A stretch of DNA of 47,902 nucleotides. Source: CAZIFG01 sp964539135 (GTDB lineage Bacteria; Margulisbacteria; Marinamargulisbacteria; GCA-2716485; CAZIFG01). The stretch is taken from NCBI GenBank assembly GCA_964539135.1, contig CAZIFG010000014.1:1-47902 (forward strand), read 5' to 3'. The position numbers and the translations under genes were made by a program. This document shows, piece by piece, positions 7,906 through 16,095 of the stretch. How positions within the stretch are numbered: position 1 is the stretch's first letter; the number at the start of each line of letters is the position of its first letter. The notes under the pieces were generated by a model that saw nothing but the letters and a program-made list of their open reading frames with translations, ran no database searches and was not told the DNA's origin.

Positions 7906-8976
7906 TCAGAGCTTTACATTCAAGATCATGTTTTTTAGTGCCGCATAATACCGATTTAATTCATTTAATTCAATATATTCGTCTTTTTTGTGAGCTTGAT
8001 GGGTTTGCCCAGGCCCAAAATTAAAGGCTGGAATGCCCATTGCGGTGAGCTGCGCGACATCTGTCCAGGCTTGTTTGGCCTCAATGGGTAAGTCTAATTG
8101 AGATATGATTGTATCGGATAAGGGTGTTTTGATGACTGCACCGGCTTCTACACTATCCATGATCTCAAGGGTTAAATCGGGAATGTGAAGCGTCTCAATG
8201 GTTTTTTTAAGGGTTTCTATCGCGCTTTCTAGAGATTGTGTTGGGGCAAACCTATAATTGATATTGGCTGTCCATAGACCTGGGATACTGGTTCGTCCTT
8301 TTTCACTTTCGCTTTCTGTAATGGACATGACGTCATAAAATTTTACGCCGTGAATCTCTCTTTCTATCGGTGTTAACTGCGAGAAAAATTGAATGAGCGG
8401 GAGTGCCTTGTATAAGGCATTTTCTCCATTCCAGGGTCTTGCAGAATGACAGGCTTGTCCTTTTACCGTGACTTTGGCATGAATACTTCCTACGCATCCC
8501 AATTGAACGGTTACATTTGTGGGCTCTCCTACGATTGCCAGATCTATTTTTTTAAGTATATCGGGATAGTGTTGGATTAAATCGTAGAGTCCATTTTCTG
8601 TGAGTGGGGTGTTTTCTTCTCTTGCATAACAAATGAGCGTGATATTCCATTTTTTTAGAATTTCAAGGCCTTCTTGTGCCATTAAATACCAAAAGGCGGC
8701 AAGTCCCCCTTTCATATCGGAGGCGCCTGCGCCATACAGTCGATTTTCTTTTGTGTAAGGCGTAAAGAACGCGGGTACAACGTCGGAATGTCCGACTAGA
8801 GCGAGTGTTGGATTATCTTTATTTTTCTTAAATGTACAGATGATGGAGTTGTTGTGTTCCTGGATGGTATGTGGTGGAAGATGTGCCGTCATCCATTTTT
8901 TGAGTTGGGTTGTGAAGGGCCCTTCTTCGTAGGTGGGGCTTGGGATATTTAATAGGGATTCTAAAAATGCGTGCAT
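7906..8976 (-). CDS. dapE: Succinyl-diaminopimelate desuccinylase (M20 family)
   Basis: DapE hydrolyses N-succinyl-LL-DAP to LL-DAP and succinate. The 356-aa protein has the M20 di-zinc signature: H63-S-D65, D87 in GAGASDMKGG, and the E120-E121 pair in YAREENTP. Then come VGEPTNVTVQLGCVGS and the dimerisation/lid segment KGQACHSARPWNGENA, ending with FNFGPGQTHQAHKKDEYI, which supplies the last zinc-ligand region. M20 enzymes vary in substrate, but flanking dapD and a DAP-type aminotransferase support this assignment. It starts 6 bases after the aminotransferase stop. Confidence 0.9.
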   Translation of the reverse strand: MHAFLESLLNIPSPTYEEGPFTTQLKKWMTAHLPPHTIQEHNNSIICTFKKNKDNPTLALVGHSDVVPAFFTPYTKENRLYGAGASDMKGGLAAFWYLMAQEGLEILKKWNITLICYAREENTPLTENGLYDLIQHYPDILKKIDLAIVGEPTNVTVQLGCVGSIHAKVTVKGQACHSARPWNGENALYKALPLIQFFSQLTPIEREIHGVKFYDVMSITESESEKGRTSIPGLWTANINYRFAPTQSLESAIETLKKTIETLHIPDLTLEIMDSVEAGAVIKTPLSDTIISQLDLPIEAKQAWTDVAQLTAMGIPAFNFGPGQTHQAHKKDEYIELNELNRYYAALKNMILNVKL

Positions 8977-8982
8977 ACTTCT

Positions 8983-10137
8983 CTATACCTCTAACTGAGA
9001 TAGTCTTTCAATGAGTGTTGAAATCATGTCTTTTGTAATGCAGTATACCATTCTAATGTAGCCCTCGCCTTCTTTTCCAAATACATTTCCTGGGGTGACT
9101 AAGATACCTGCATCTAAAAAACGGCTGCTTAAGGTTTCAGAATCCAATCCTTTTTTATGAGACATCCAAAAATAAAAGGTGCTGTTTCCTCCGAAGATTT
9201 CAAAGCCTTTAGACTCTAAAATGGGGATTAAGAGGTCTCGTTTTTCTTTGTAGGCGGCAGCGTTGTCTTGCGGATGTGTCATGTCATTCCACGCTGAAAT
9301 GGCTGCTTTTTGTATGAATGTTGGGGTCCCAACACCCATTGAAGATCGCATTTTTTTGAGATAAGTCATGAGTGTTTCGTTTTTACTTAAAAGGGCCCCT
9401 ACCCTAAATCCTGTCATATGGCTTCGTTTGGAAAGGGATCTAAATACCAACCAATGCGTGCTTTCGGGGTATTGTAAGCAGGAAGCGGGTCTTTCTTCAT
9501 AATAAAGATCGGTGTAGCATTCGTCTGCACAGACTAAAAAATCATATTTTTGCGCCAATTCGAGAAGTTTGTCTAAATAGGCTGAGGATGCCGTGGCTGT
9601 TGTTGGGTTATGGGGGGAATTGAGCCAAAACAATCCACAGCTTTGCCATTCTGTTTCTGAAATGGCGTCTAAATCTGGAAGAAAATGGGTTTCTTTAGAA
9701 ATGGAAAGGTGTCTAATAGGAATATTTAAAAGGCCTGCAGAGGCTTCATATACGGGATATGAAAGGTTGGGAATAAACATTTTTTTTCCGTTTTTCCAAT
9801 CCAAGAGTAAGGGGATCATGAAAATGGCTTCTTTGGTGCCATTGCAGGAGATGATGTGCGTTTTAGGATCTAACTCAATCTCATAATTGCGTTTGGCCCA
9901 TTGTGTAACGGCATTTAAATATTCGGGGGATCCGTAGGGATTGGGATATTGGGAATACGCCATGGTTTTAAGTTGTTCGATGATTTTTTCTTTGATGGGT
10001 TCAAAGGTGTCATCTAAAGGATCTCCAACGGTTAAATTTAAGAGATCTATTCCCTTTGATTTTAACAGGGTGGCTTTTTGTTGGAGAGACTGTAAGGCAT
10101 ATTCTTTTTCGTTGATGAGGTAAGGATTGTAGTTCAT
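8983..10137 (-). CDS. dapC: Succinyldiaminopimelate aminotransferase (DapC-like)
   Basis: A fold-type I PLP aminotransferase, 384 aa. The PLP lysine is K237 in SLSKRSHMTGFRVG; the pyridoxal-binding NSPHNPTT (173-180) and ADECYTDLYY (204-213) are intact, and the C-terminal arginine is in EGYIRMVYC. In this operon, between dapE and nspC, the natural role is transamination of N-succinyl-2-amino-6-ketopimelate to N-succinyl-LL-DAP. Sequence alone does not exclude a related aspartate-family aminotransferase. Its ATG overlaps the nspC stop by 4 bases, indicating coupled translation. Confidence 0.82.
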   Translation of the reverse strand: MNYNPYLINEKEYALQSLQQKATLLKSKGIDLLNLTVGDPLDDTFEPIKEKIIEQLKTMAYSQYPNPYGSPEYLNAVTQWAKRNYEIELDPKTHIISCNGTKEAIFMIPLLLDWKNGKKMFIPNLSYPVYEASAGLLNIPIRHLSISKETHFLPDLDAISETEWQSCGLFWLNSPHNPTTATASSAYLDKLLELAQKYDFLVCADECYTDLYYEERPASCLQYPESTHWLVFRSLSKRSHMTGFRVGALLSKNETLMTYLKKMRSSMGVGTPTFIQKAAISAWNDMTHPQDNAAAYKEKRDLLIPILESKGFEIFGGNSTFYFWMSHKKGLDSETLSSRFLDAGILVTPGNVFGKEGEGYIRMVYCITKDMISTLIERLSQLEV

Positions 10138-11282
10138 AAGCGCCCCTTAAAATCAGCATAACCAAATGTTTTAACGATGTCGATGTTTCCATTTTCTCTT
10201 AAAATGCCGATATCTGGTAACTCTACCCCATTAAATGTGGTATTTTTAACGATTGTATATTGAGCCATGTCTTCAAAAATAAGTTTATCCCCTACTTTAA
10301 GCGGCGCATCAAAGGCATAGTCCCCAATGACATCTCCTGATAGACAGGTTACGCCGCCTAGTCTATACGAATGAGGCGTTGTTCCAAAGGATTTGGCATT
10401 GGTGATGATTGGTGTGTAAGGCATTTCCAATACATCGGGCATGTGGGTAGTGGCGGACGTGTCTAAAATGGCAATGTTTCGCTCATTTTTCAAAAGGTCT
10501 AATACGCCTGCTACTAGGTAACCGGCATCGTATACAAATGCTTCCCCGGGTTCTAAAATGACCTCAAGATTATATTTTTCCCTGAGCCCGGTGATGATTT
10601 CGATGGCTTTATGATGATCATAATTGGGTTTGGATAGAGAGTGCCCCCCACCTAAATCCAACCATTTGACGGCGTGAAGGCAGTCTGAGAATTTTGATTC
10701 TAGGGCCTTGACCACCGCTTCTAATTCATTCGCGCCTTGTCCGCATAAAGTATGGACTAAAATGCCGTCTAGTTTACTGAGATCTTCTTTTTGAAATTCG
10801 TTTTGAGTGACTCCAAATCGACTGAAAGGCGCGCAGGGGTTGTAGAGTGTGGTTGTGACTTGAGACTGTTCAGGATTGAGTCTTAACCCTATTTGTAGGT
10901 TGGGGTTTTGCTGTTTAAAAGCGGACAGGTGACGATTTAGTTCACTGTGAGAGTTGAAAATAACGGTTTTAGCGCGCTTTGCAATGTCTGGAATTTCTGC
11001 AGTTTTGAATCCAGGTGCGTAAATATGGGCTTCTTTTTTAATGTATTCATCACCTAGTTTTAATTCATTTAAAGAACTGGCGGTAAAGCCGTCTACATGA
11101 GACTCAATGAGGTTAAAACAGTGATAGCTCGAAAACGCTTTGAGGGCGATTAATAGGGTACATCCACTTTTCGATTTAAAGTCGCTCAACATGTTTAAAT
11201 TTCTTATTATACAGGCTTCGTCTAGAATGTAAGCCGGTGTTTTAACGGTATTTAAACGCTTAATGTTTTCGGGCGATATCAT
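10134..11282 (-). CDS. nspC: Carboxynorspermidine/carboxyspermidine decarboxylase
   Basis: NspC decarboxylates carboxynorspermidine or carboxyspermidine to the polyamine, as a PLP alanine-racemase-fold enzyme. The 382-aa protein starts with NTVKTPAYILDEA and carries the PLP lysine K48 in LLIALKAFSSY. NPCAPFSRFGV, VHTLCGQGANEL, LDLGGGHSLSKPNY, LEPGEAFVYDAGYLV and DTSATTHMPDVLEMPY are characteristic of NspC rather than of DAP decarboxylase. It overlaps its upstream partner, the synthase, by 4 bases and the aminotransferase by 4 bases, so the three are one translationally coupled unit. Confidence 0.92.
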   Translation of the reverse strand: MISPENIKRLNTVKTPAYILDEACIIRNLNMLSDFKSKSGCTLLIALKAFSSYHCFNLIESHVDGFTASSLNELKLGDEYIKKEAHIYAPGFKTAEIPDIAKRAKTVIFNSHSELNRHLSAFKQQNPNLQIGLRLNPEQSQVTTTLYNPCAPFSRFGVTQNEFQKEDLSKLDGILVHTLCGQGANELEAVVKALESKFSDCLHAVKWLDLGGGHSLSKPNYDHHKAIEIITGLREKYNLEVILEPGEAFVYDAGYLVAGVLDLLKNERNIAILDTSATTHMPDVLEMPYTPIITNAKSFGTTPHSYRLGGVTCLSGDVIGDYAFDAPLKVGDKLIFEDMAQYTIVKNTTFNGVELPDIGILRENGNIDIVKTFGYADFKGRL

Positions 11283-12457
11283 TTAAGGTCTAAAATATGC
11301 CAAGGGAGGCCATCTGTATTTAAATAGGCCATAAAAGGATCGGGATCCATCTCTTCCATATTGAAGACCCCCTGCCCTGACCAAGTGCCCTCTAAAATTA
11401 ACTTTGCCGCAATCATGGGAGGGACTCCTGTTGTATAGGATACCGCTTGGGCTTTTACTTCTTTGTAACATTCTGCATGATGACAGACATTGTAGATCAT
11501 TTTTTTGAGGGGTTTTCCATCTTTAATCCCTGTGAAAATACATCCAATACTCGTCTTTCCACTGTAGTTTTCACCCAAACTAGAGGGTTCTGGGAGTACC
11601 GATTTTAAGAATTGTAGAGGAATTACCTCATGTCCATTATGAAGGACGGGTTGGATGCCTGTCATGCCTACATTTTGTAGGACTCGGAGATGTGTCAGAT
11701 AGTTTTCTGAAAAGGTCATGAAAAAACGTGCTCTTTTGAGATGCGGAATGTTTTTTACTAGAGACTCTAATTCTTCGTGGTACATGAGATAACTTCTTCT
11801 TATTCCTACTTCAGGGTAATCGATGTCTTCAAATTCAGATAAGGGATCTGTTTCTTTCCACTCGCCTTTTTCCCAGTATTTACCGCGTTGTGTGATTTCT
11901 CGGATATTGATTTCAGGGTTAAAATTGGTGGCAAAGGGATGCCCGTGATTACCGTCATTACAGTCTACAATATCAAGGGTGTGAATTTCGTCAAAGAGAT
12001 GTTTTTGAGCATAAGCACAAAATACATTGGTAACACCAGGATCAAATCCTGCGCCTAATAGGGCCATGAGGCCTTTTTCTTTGAATCGATCTTGATAGTC
12101 CCATTGCCATTTATAGCAAAATTTGGCCTCATCTTTGGGCTCGTAGTTGGCCGTATCAATATAATTAACCCCTGTTGCAAGGCAGGCCTCCATAATGGAT
12201 AAATCTTGATATGGGAGTGCCATGTTAATTAAAATATCAGGACTTACTTGTTTGATTAAGCTGATGACATCTTCTGTAATATCGGCATCAATTTGAGAAA
12301 TACTGATTCTATCGGGCGCTTCTTTCTGGAGTGTTTCACATTTGGAAATCGTTCGGCTTGCGACGTGAATATGGCTAAAAATTTGAGGATTTTGGATACA
12401 CTTTCTGACGACTACGGATCCTGCGCCGCCTGCTCCAATAATAAGGACTCTTTTCAT
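11279..12457 (-). CDS. Carboxynorspermidine synthase (saccharopine dehydrogenase family)
   Basis: A 392-aa NAD(P)H-dependent enzyme with an N-terminal Rossmann motif (VLIIGAGGAGSVVVRKC). By family it condenses aspartate beta-semialdehyde with a diamine (putrescine or diaminopropane) to give the carboxylated polyamine that NspC decarboxylates. Supporting segments are MALPYQDLSIMEACL, YIDTANYEP, GFDPGVTNVFCAYAQKH and TTGVPPMIAAKLILEG, typical of CASDH and of Lys1-like saccharopine reductases. The nspC neighbour decides for the polyamine enzyme. First gene of the operon, with AGGAGA upstream of the ATG and a 9-bp inverted repeat in the leader. Confidence 0.9.
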   Translation of the reverse strand: MKRVLIIGAGGAGSVVVRKCIQNPQIFSHIHVASRTISKCETLQKEAPDRISISQIDADITEDVISLIKQVSPDILINMALPYQDLSIMEACLATGVNYIDTANYEPKDEAKFCYKWQWDYQDRFKEKGLMALLGAGFDPGVTNVFCAYAQKHLFDEIHTLDIVDCNDGNHGHPFATNFNPEINIREITQRGKYWEKGEWKETDPLSEFEDIDYPEVGIRRSYLMYHEELESLVKNIPHLKRARFFMTFSENYLTHLRVLQNVGMTGIQPVLHNGHEVIPLQFLKSVLPEPSSLGENYSGKTSIGCIFTGIKDGKPLKKMIYNVCHHAECYKEVKAQAVSYTTGVPPMIAAKLILEGTWSGQGVFNMEEMDPDPFMAYLNTDGLPWHILDLK

Positions 12458-12484
12458 GTTATTTCTCCTGTCTCCAAAATCAAC

Positions 12485-12515
12485 CTATTTTGATTCTTTT
12501 CTTTATTCAAAATAG
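12485..12515. repeat. 9-bp perfect inverted repeat upstream of the polyamine/DAP operon
   Basis: CTATTTTGA (12485-12493) is repeated inverted as TCAAAATAG (12507-12515) with a 13-base spacer. It lies 28 bases upstream of the operon's first ATG and abuts a possible -10 (TACTAT on the minus strand). It could be a repressor operator or an mRNA leader hairpin. Confidence 0.45.
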
Positions 12516-12576
12516 TATTTTAAAAAGGAGGATCTGTCTATTCTTTTTTTATTCAAAGTGGCTTTCGCGTTTGTGT

Positions 12577-13752
12577 TTATAAGAGATATTTTCCAATGAT
12601 GGCAGAGGCGATCATGATGAGGGGGATGGTTATTTTTTTTTGTGACTTAAAGAGTATAAACAGGCAAATTATTCCCATGGTGATTTCTATCTTTGTATGG
12701 CTTATTTCTTGGCCTATTTCTAGCGTAGAGACCCATAGCATGCTGATGATTATGCCTGTTATGCCTTCCAAAAAATGATGGATTTTTTCTATTTTAATCA
12801 GTTTCTCAAAATAGGAATGCCCGATTAAGGAGATTAAAAATGCAGGCGCAAAAATACCTAGAGTCATTCCTATTGCACCCGATAATCCGCTTATTTGGTA
12901 GCCAAAAAAGGTTCCAAACATGACCAACGGTGAGGGGATAAGGTGGGCAAATGCGATGCCATTTAAAAAAACATCTTTGCTGAGTACACCTGAGTGTATC
13001 ACCAGTGAATTTTCTAAAAAAGGAATGGCTGTATAGGCACCTCCAAAGGTTAAGAGGCCTGCTTTCAGACCTTCTATGAGGACATCGATATGGGCGGTCT
13101 TATAAAGCGGAATTAGCAAGATGTTTTGAATGGTTTCATAAAATAGCGCGACGCCTGCCAATACAAGATACCCTATCCATTGTTTTTCGGGGATCTGATA
13201 GAAACTGTAAAAAAGGCTCAGTGTGATGAGAATGACAAAGGCATTCATGTTGATGAGGGTTAATGCAATCGCGAGTATTGATAAAATAATCAGTGTTGTG
13301 TTAGTGATATATTCTTTACTTAAGTTGAAACTGCTTCTGAACATGAGTGCAAATACAGCTGGTTTTAATCCGATGAGCCATGGCAATAGCGCGACGGCAC
13401 CTTCTAGTTTATAGAGTATGCTTATAAGCAGCATGATGATAAAGCCAGGTAAGATGAATCCCATTCCGGAGACGATTCCCCCTAAGGGACCTCGTTTTAT
13501 CATGCCAAAATAGACGGCGAGTTCACTGGCTTCAGGTCCAGGGAGGAGTTGATATAATCCCAGTGTTTTTTTAAATTGTTCTTTCGAAATCCATTTTTCT
13601 TTGTCCACAATGTCTGCTTTCATCAGATGAATTTGGGCGCTTGGTCCGCCCCAGGCTTGTAGTCCAAAGGATAGAGATTTATAAAATAAAGCCCCTAATG
13701 AGAGCGGTTTATCTTCGGGATTTGGCGTATTTAAAGGCGCTTTAATGGACAT
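12577..13752 (-). CDS. chrA: ChrA-family chromate transporter
   Basis: A 391-aa inner-membrane protein with two homologous CHR domains, the long-chain form of the family, expected to export chromate or another oxyanion. The N-terminal copy has SFGLQAWGGPSAQIHLM and LGLYQLLPGPEASELAVYFG (about 32-88). The C-terminal copy has GLLTFGGAYTAIPFLENS and NGIAFAHLIPSPLVMFGTFFG (about 235-290). Many hydrophobic helices lie between. A GAGG ribosome-binding site precedes the ATG. It is divergent from a metal P-type ATPase gene across a 162-base spacer, suggesting a small metal/oxyanion tolerance locus. ChrA homologues often have unproven substrates. Confidence 0.88.
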   Translation of the reverse strand: MSIKAPLNTPNPEDKPLSLGALFYKSLSFGLQAWGGPSAQIHLMKADIVDKEKWISKEQFKKTLGLYQLLPGPEASELAVYFGMIKRGPLGGIVSGMGFILPGFIIMLLISILYKLEGAVALLPWLIGLKPAVFALMFRSSFNLSKEYITNTTLIILSILAIALTLINMNAFVILITLSLFYSFYQIPEKQWIGYLVLAGVALFYETIQNILLIPLYKTAHIDVLIEGLKAGLLTFGGAYTAIPFLENSLVIHSGVLSKDVFLNGIAFAHLIPSPLVMFGTFFGYQISGLSGAIGMTLGIFAPAFLISLIGHSYFEKLIKIEKIHHFLEGITGIIISMLWVSTLEIGQEISHTKIEITMGIICLFILFKSQKKITIPLIMIASAIIGKYLL

Positions 13753-13867
13753 GATTTCCTCTTGATACTGATTTTTTTAGGGGCTTGAAATGCCTTGCAA
13801 CTGATCCAAACGTAGATCTTTCGTCACTTACCTTTTTATCATACTACACCCTCTTTTTTTTGAAATC

Positions 13868-13880
13868 TTGAAATATTCAA
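13868..13880. promoter_or_regulatory. Palindrome before the P-type ATPase gene
   Basis: TTGAAATATTCAA is a perfect 5-3-5 palindrome 35 bases upstream of the ATPase ATG. Its TGAA...TTCA arms resemble operators bound by ArsR/SmtB-type metal sensors. No regulator gene is adjacent, so this is tentative. Confidence 0.3.
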
Positions 13881-13914
13881 ATGTTTGTTTACATGCTTTA
13901 ATGGGAGGACTAAG

Positions 13915-15801
13915 ATGAAACACTCATGGTTTTCTTTAGATGATTTGCCTATTTCTAAGGGGCTATTTGCTTTGGCGCTTAGTTCGTTTTTAGTTCTTCC
14001 CTTCTCTTTTGTTTTGGATTTTCTTTTTCCCAAGATTGTCTGGATGACCCTTTCTTTAGGGGATCTTTTACTTCTTATTATCATTATGATTGGGTCTGTT
14101 ACTTTGGGATTTCAGATTTTAAAAAAGGCCCTTAAGGGGGATTTTGGGTCGGATATTTTAGCCATTGTTGCGATCTTTACCGCTATTTTTTTGCAGGAAT
14201 ATATCGCGGCAACCTTGGTTATTTTAATGCTTTCTGGAGGGCAAGCTTTGGAAGAATTGGCGGTTCGCAAAGCCTCTTTTGTTTTACGTGCCCTTTCGGC
14301 CCGTATGCCTTCTATTGCCCATCGCAAAGGGGCTTCGGGTATTGAAGATATTGAGATTTCAGATATTCAAATTGGCGATCTTATTGTGGTTTATCCGCAT
14401 GAAACCTGCCCTGTAGATGGCACTATTGTTGAGGGGTATGGCAGTATGGATGAATCGTATCTTACGGGGGAGCCTTATCAAATCTCTAAAGCGCCGGGGG
14501 CGGCGGTTTTATCAGGGGCCATTAATGGGGAGTCTGTTTTAGTGCTTCATGCTGAAAAAAAAGCAGAAGACTCCCGATATGCTCAGATTATGCGGGTTAT
14601 GATGGATGCCGAACAAAAGCGCCCCATGATGCGTCGTTTGGGCGATCAAATTGGCACTGTTTTTGCGCCTTTGGCTTTAATATTTGCGTTTGGTGTTTGG
14701 TATATTACAGGAGATTCTCTTCGATTTTTATCCGTTTTGGTTGTGGCAACGCCCTGCCCTTTATTGATTGCTATTCCGATTACGATTATTAGTGCCATTT
14801 CTTTAGCGGCTCGTTATGGCATTATTGTGAAAGACCCGTCTATTTTGGAGCGTCTTTCAACGTGTCGTACGGCTATTTTTGATAAAACAGGGACCCTTAC
14901 CTATGGGAAACCTGTACTTACAGAGATTTTTACTGCTGAAGGGCTTCAAACGGATACGATTTTGCAGTTGACGGCATCGTTAGAGCGTTATTCCAAACAT
15001 CCTTTAGCCCTTTCTATTGTTTCAGCATCAGATTTGCGTCATTTGCCTTCTCTTGAAGCGGAACAGGTATCTGAGAAACCTGGTCAGGGTTTAAGAGGGC
15101 GTGTTCAAGATCATGAAATTATGGTGACACATCGCAAAAAAATGATGGACACTCATCCGGATATGCTGTCTTTATTACCTGAGACGGCGGCAGGTTTGGA
15201 GTGTGTGGTGTTAAAAGATGGGCATTACGCGGCTACTTTTCGATTCCATGATGCCCCTCGTCCTGATGGTACTTCCTTTATTTCTCATCTGATGCCCATC
15301 CACTCGTTTAATAAGGTGATGTTGGTGTCTGGAGATAGAGAGTCTGAAGTGCGCTATTTGGCGGATATTTTAGGGATTCAAGAGACACGGTCGTCTCAAA
15401 GTCCTGAACAAAAAGTGGCTATTGTTCGAGCAGAAACACGTTTAGCGCCTACTCTTTTTATGGGGGATGGGATTAATGATGCCCCTGCCCTTGCGTCGGC
15501 TACAGTTGGGATTGCCTTTGGCCAACATAGTGCTGTTACATCAGAGGCTGCTGGTGCGGTTATTTTAGAACATTCACTTTCTAAGGTAGATACTCTGTTA
15601 CATATCAGTATAGATATGCGTCGTATTGTGCTTCAAAGTGCGGTAGGTGGTGTTGCCTTGAGTTTAATTGCTATGGGCTTTGCGGCAGGTGGATTTATTA
15701 CGCCTGTTGGGGGCGCCATTATACAGGAAATTATTGATTTGTTAGCCATTGCGAATTCTTTACGTTTGGCTTGGAAATCATCGGTCTATATTGATTTTTA
15801 A
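13915..15801 (+). CDS. Heavy-metal P-type ATPase (P1B type)
   Basis: A 628-aa inner-membrane pump that moves a transition-metal ion at the cost of ATP. Visible in order: paired membrane helices at the N-terminus with no CXXC metal-binding domain; actuator motif YLTGEPYQISKAPG; the CPx membrane motif TPCPLLIA with C281; phosphorylation site D323-KTGTLTYGK; the P1B-specific SKHPLAL; the hinge GDGINDAPALASATVGIAFG; and a C-terminal helix pair. The start at 13915 has GGAGGA 5 bases upstream; an ATG 30 bases earlier lacks one. Metal specificity cannot be read: CPL instead of the common CPC argues against a classic Cu(I) or Cd/Zn exporter. It is divergent from chrA. Confidence 0.9.
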   Translation: MKHSWFSLDDLPISKGLFALALSSFLVLPFSFVLDFLFPKIVWMTLSLGDLLLLIIIMIGSVTLGFQILKKALKGDFGSDILAIVAIFTAIFLQEYIAATLVILMLSGGQALEELAVRKASFVLRALSARMPSIAHRKGASGIEDIEISDIQIGDLIVVYPHETCPVDGTIVEGYGSMDESYLTGEPYQISKAPGAAVLSGAINGESVLVLHAEKKAEDSRYAQIMRVMMDAEQKRPMMRRLGDQIGTVFAPLALIFAFGVWYITGDSLRFLSVLVVATPCPLLIAIPITIISAISLAARYGIIVKDPSILERLSTCRTAIFDKTGTLTYGKPVLTEIFTAEGLQTDTILQLTASLERYSKHPLALSIVSASDLRHLPSLEAEQVSEKPGQGLRGRVQDHEIMVTHRKKMMDTHPDMLSLLPETAAGLECVVLKDGHYAATFRFHDAPRPDGTSFISHLMPIHSFNKVMLVSGDRESEVRYLADILGIQETRSSQSPEQKVAIVRAETRLAPTLFMGDGINDAPALASATVGIAFGQHSAVTSEAAGAVILEHSLSKVDTLLHISIDMRRIVLQSAVGGVALSLIAMGFAAGGFITPVGGAIIQEIIDLLAIANSLRLAWKSSVYIDF

Positions 15802-15892
15802 CCGTATATAAAGTTTGAAACTATAGGACATTAAATGAGTGTAGAGGTGAAGAGGAAATTTGTGTTTTTAGGCTTAAAGTTTACCACTCACT

Positions 15893-15967
15893 TGGCTCCC
15901 CGGGACGGATTCGAACCATCGACCCAGCGGTTAACAGCCGCTTGCTCTGCCACTGAGCTACCGAGGA
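15893..15967 (-). tRNA. tRNA-Asn (anticodon GTT)
   Basis: A 75-nt cloverleaf reads on the minus strand from TCCTCGG to CCGGGGA, with one G-T pair in the acceptor stem, discriminator G and an encoded CCA. The anticodon loop is CTGTTAA, giving GTT for asparagine, and the T arm contains GGTTCGAATCC. It lies alone in the 293-base gap between the ATPase gene and comEC. Confidence 0.97.
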
Positions 15968-16095
15968 ACAGTGATTGAAAGAGTATACCTGACTTAAGCC
16001 CTATTTTTCAAGCCTTTCTTTTTGATATGCCTTATTATAAATGACCCTCTAATATTGTCAACTTAAATAATTTATATTATTCTTTTTTTACTCCA

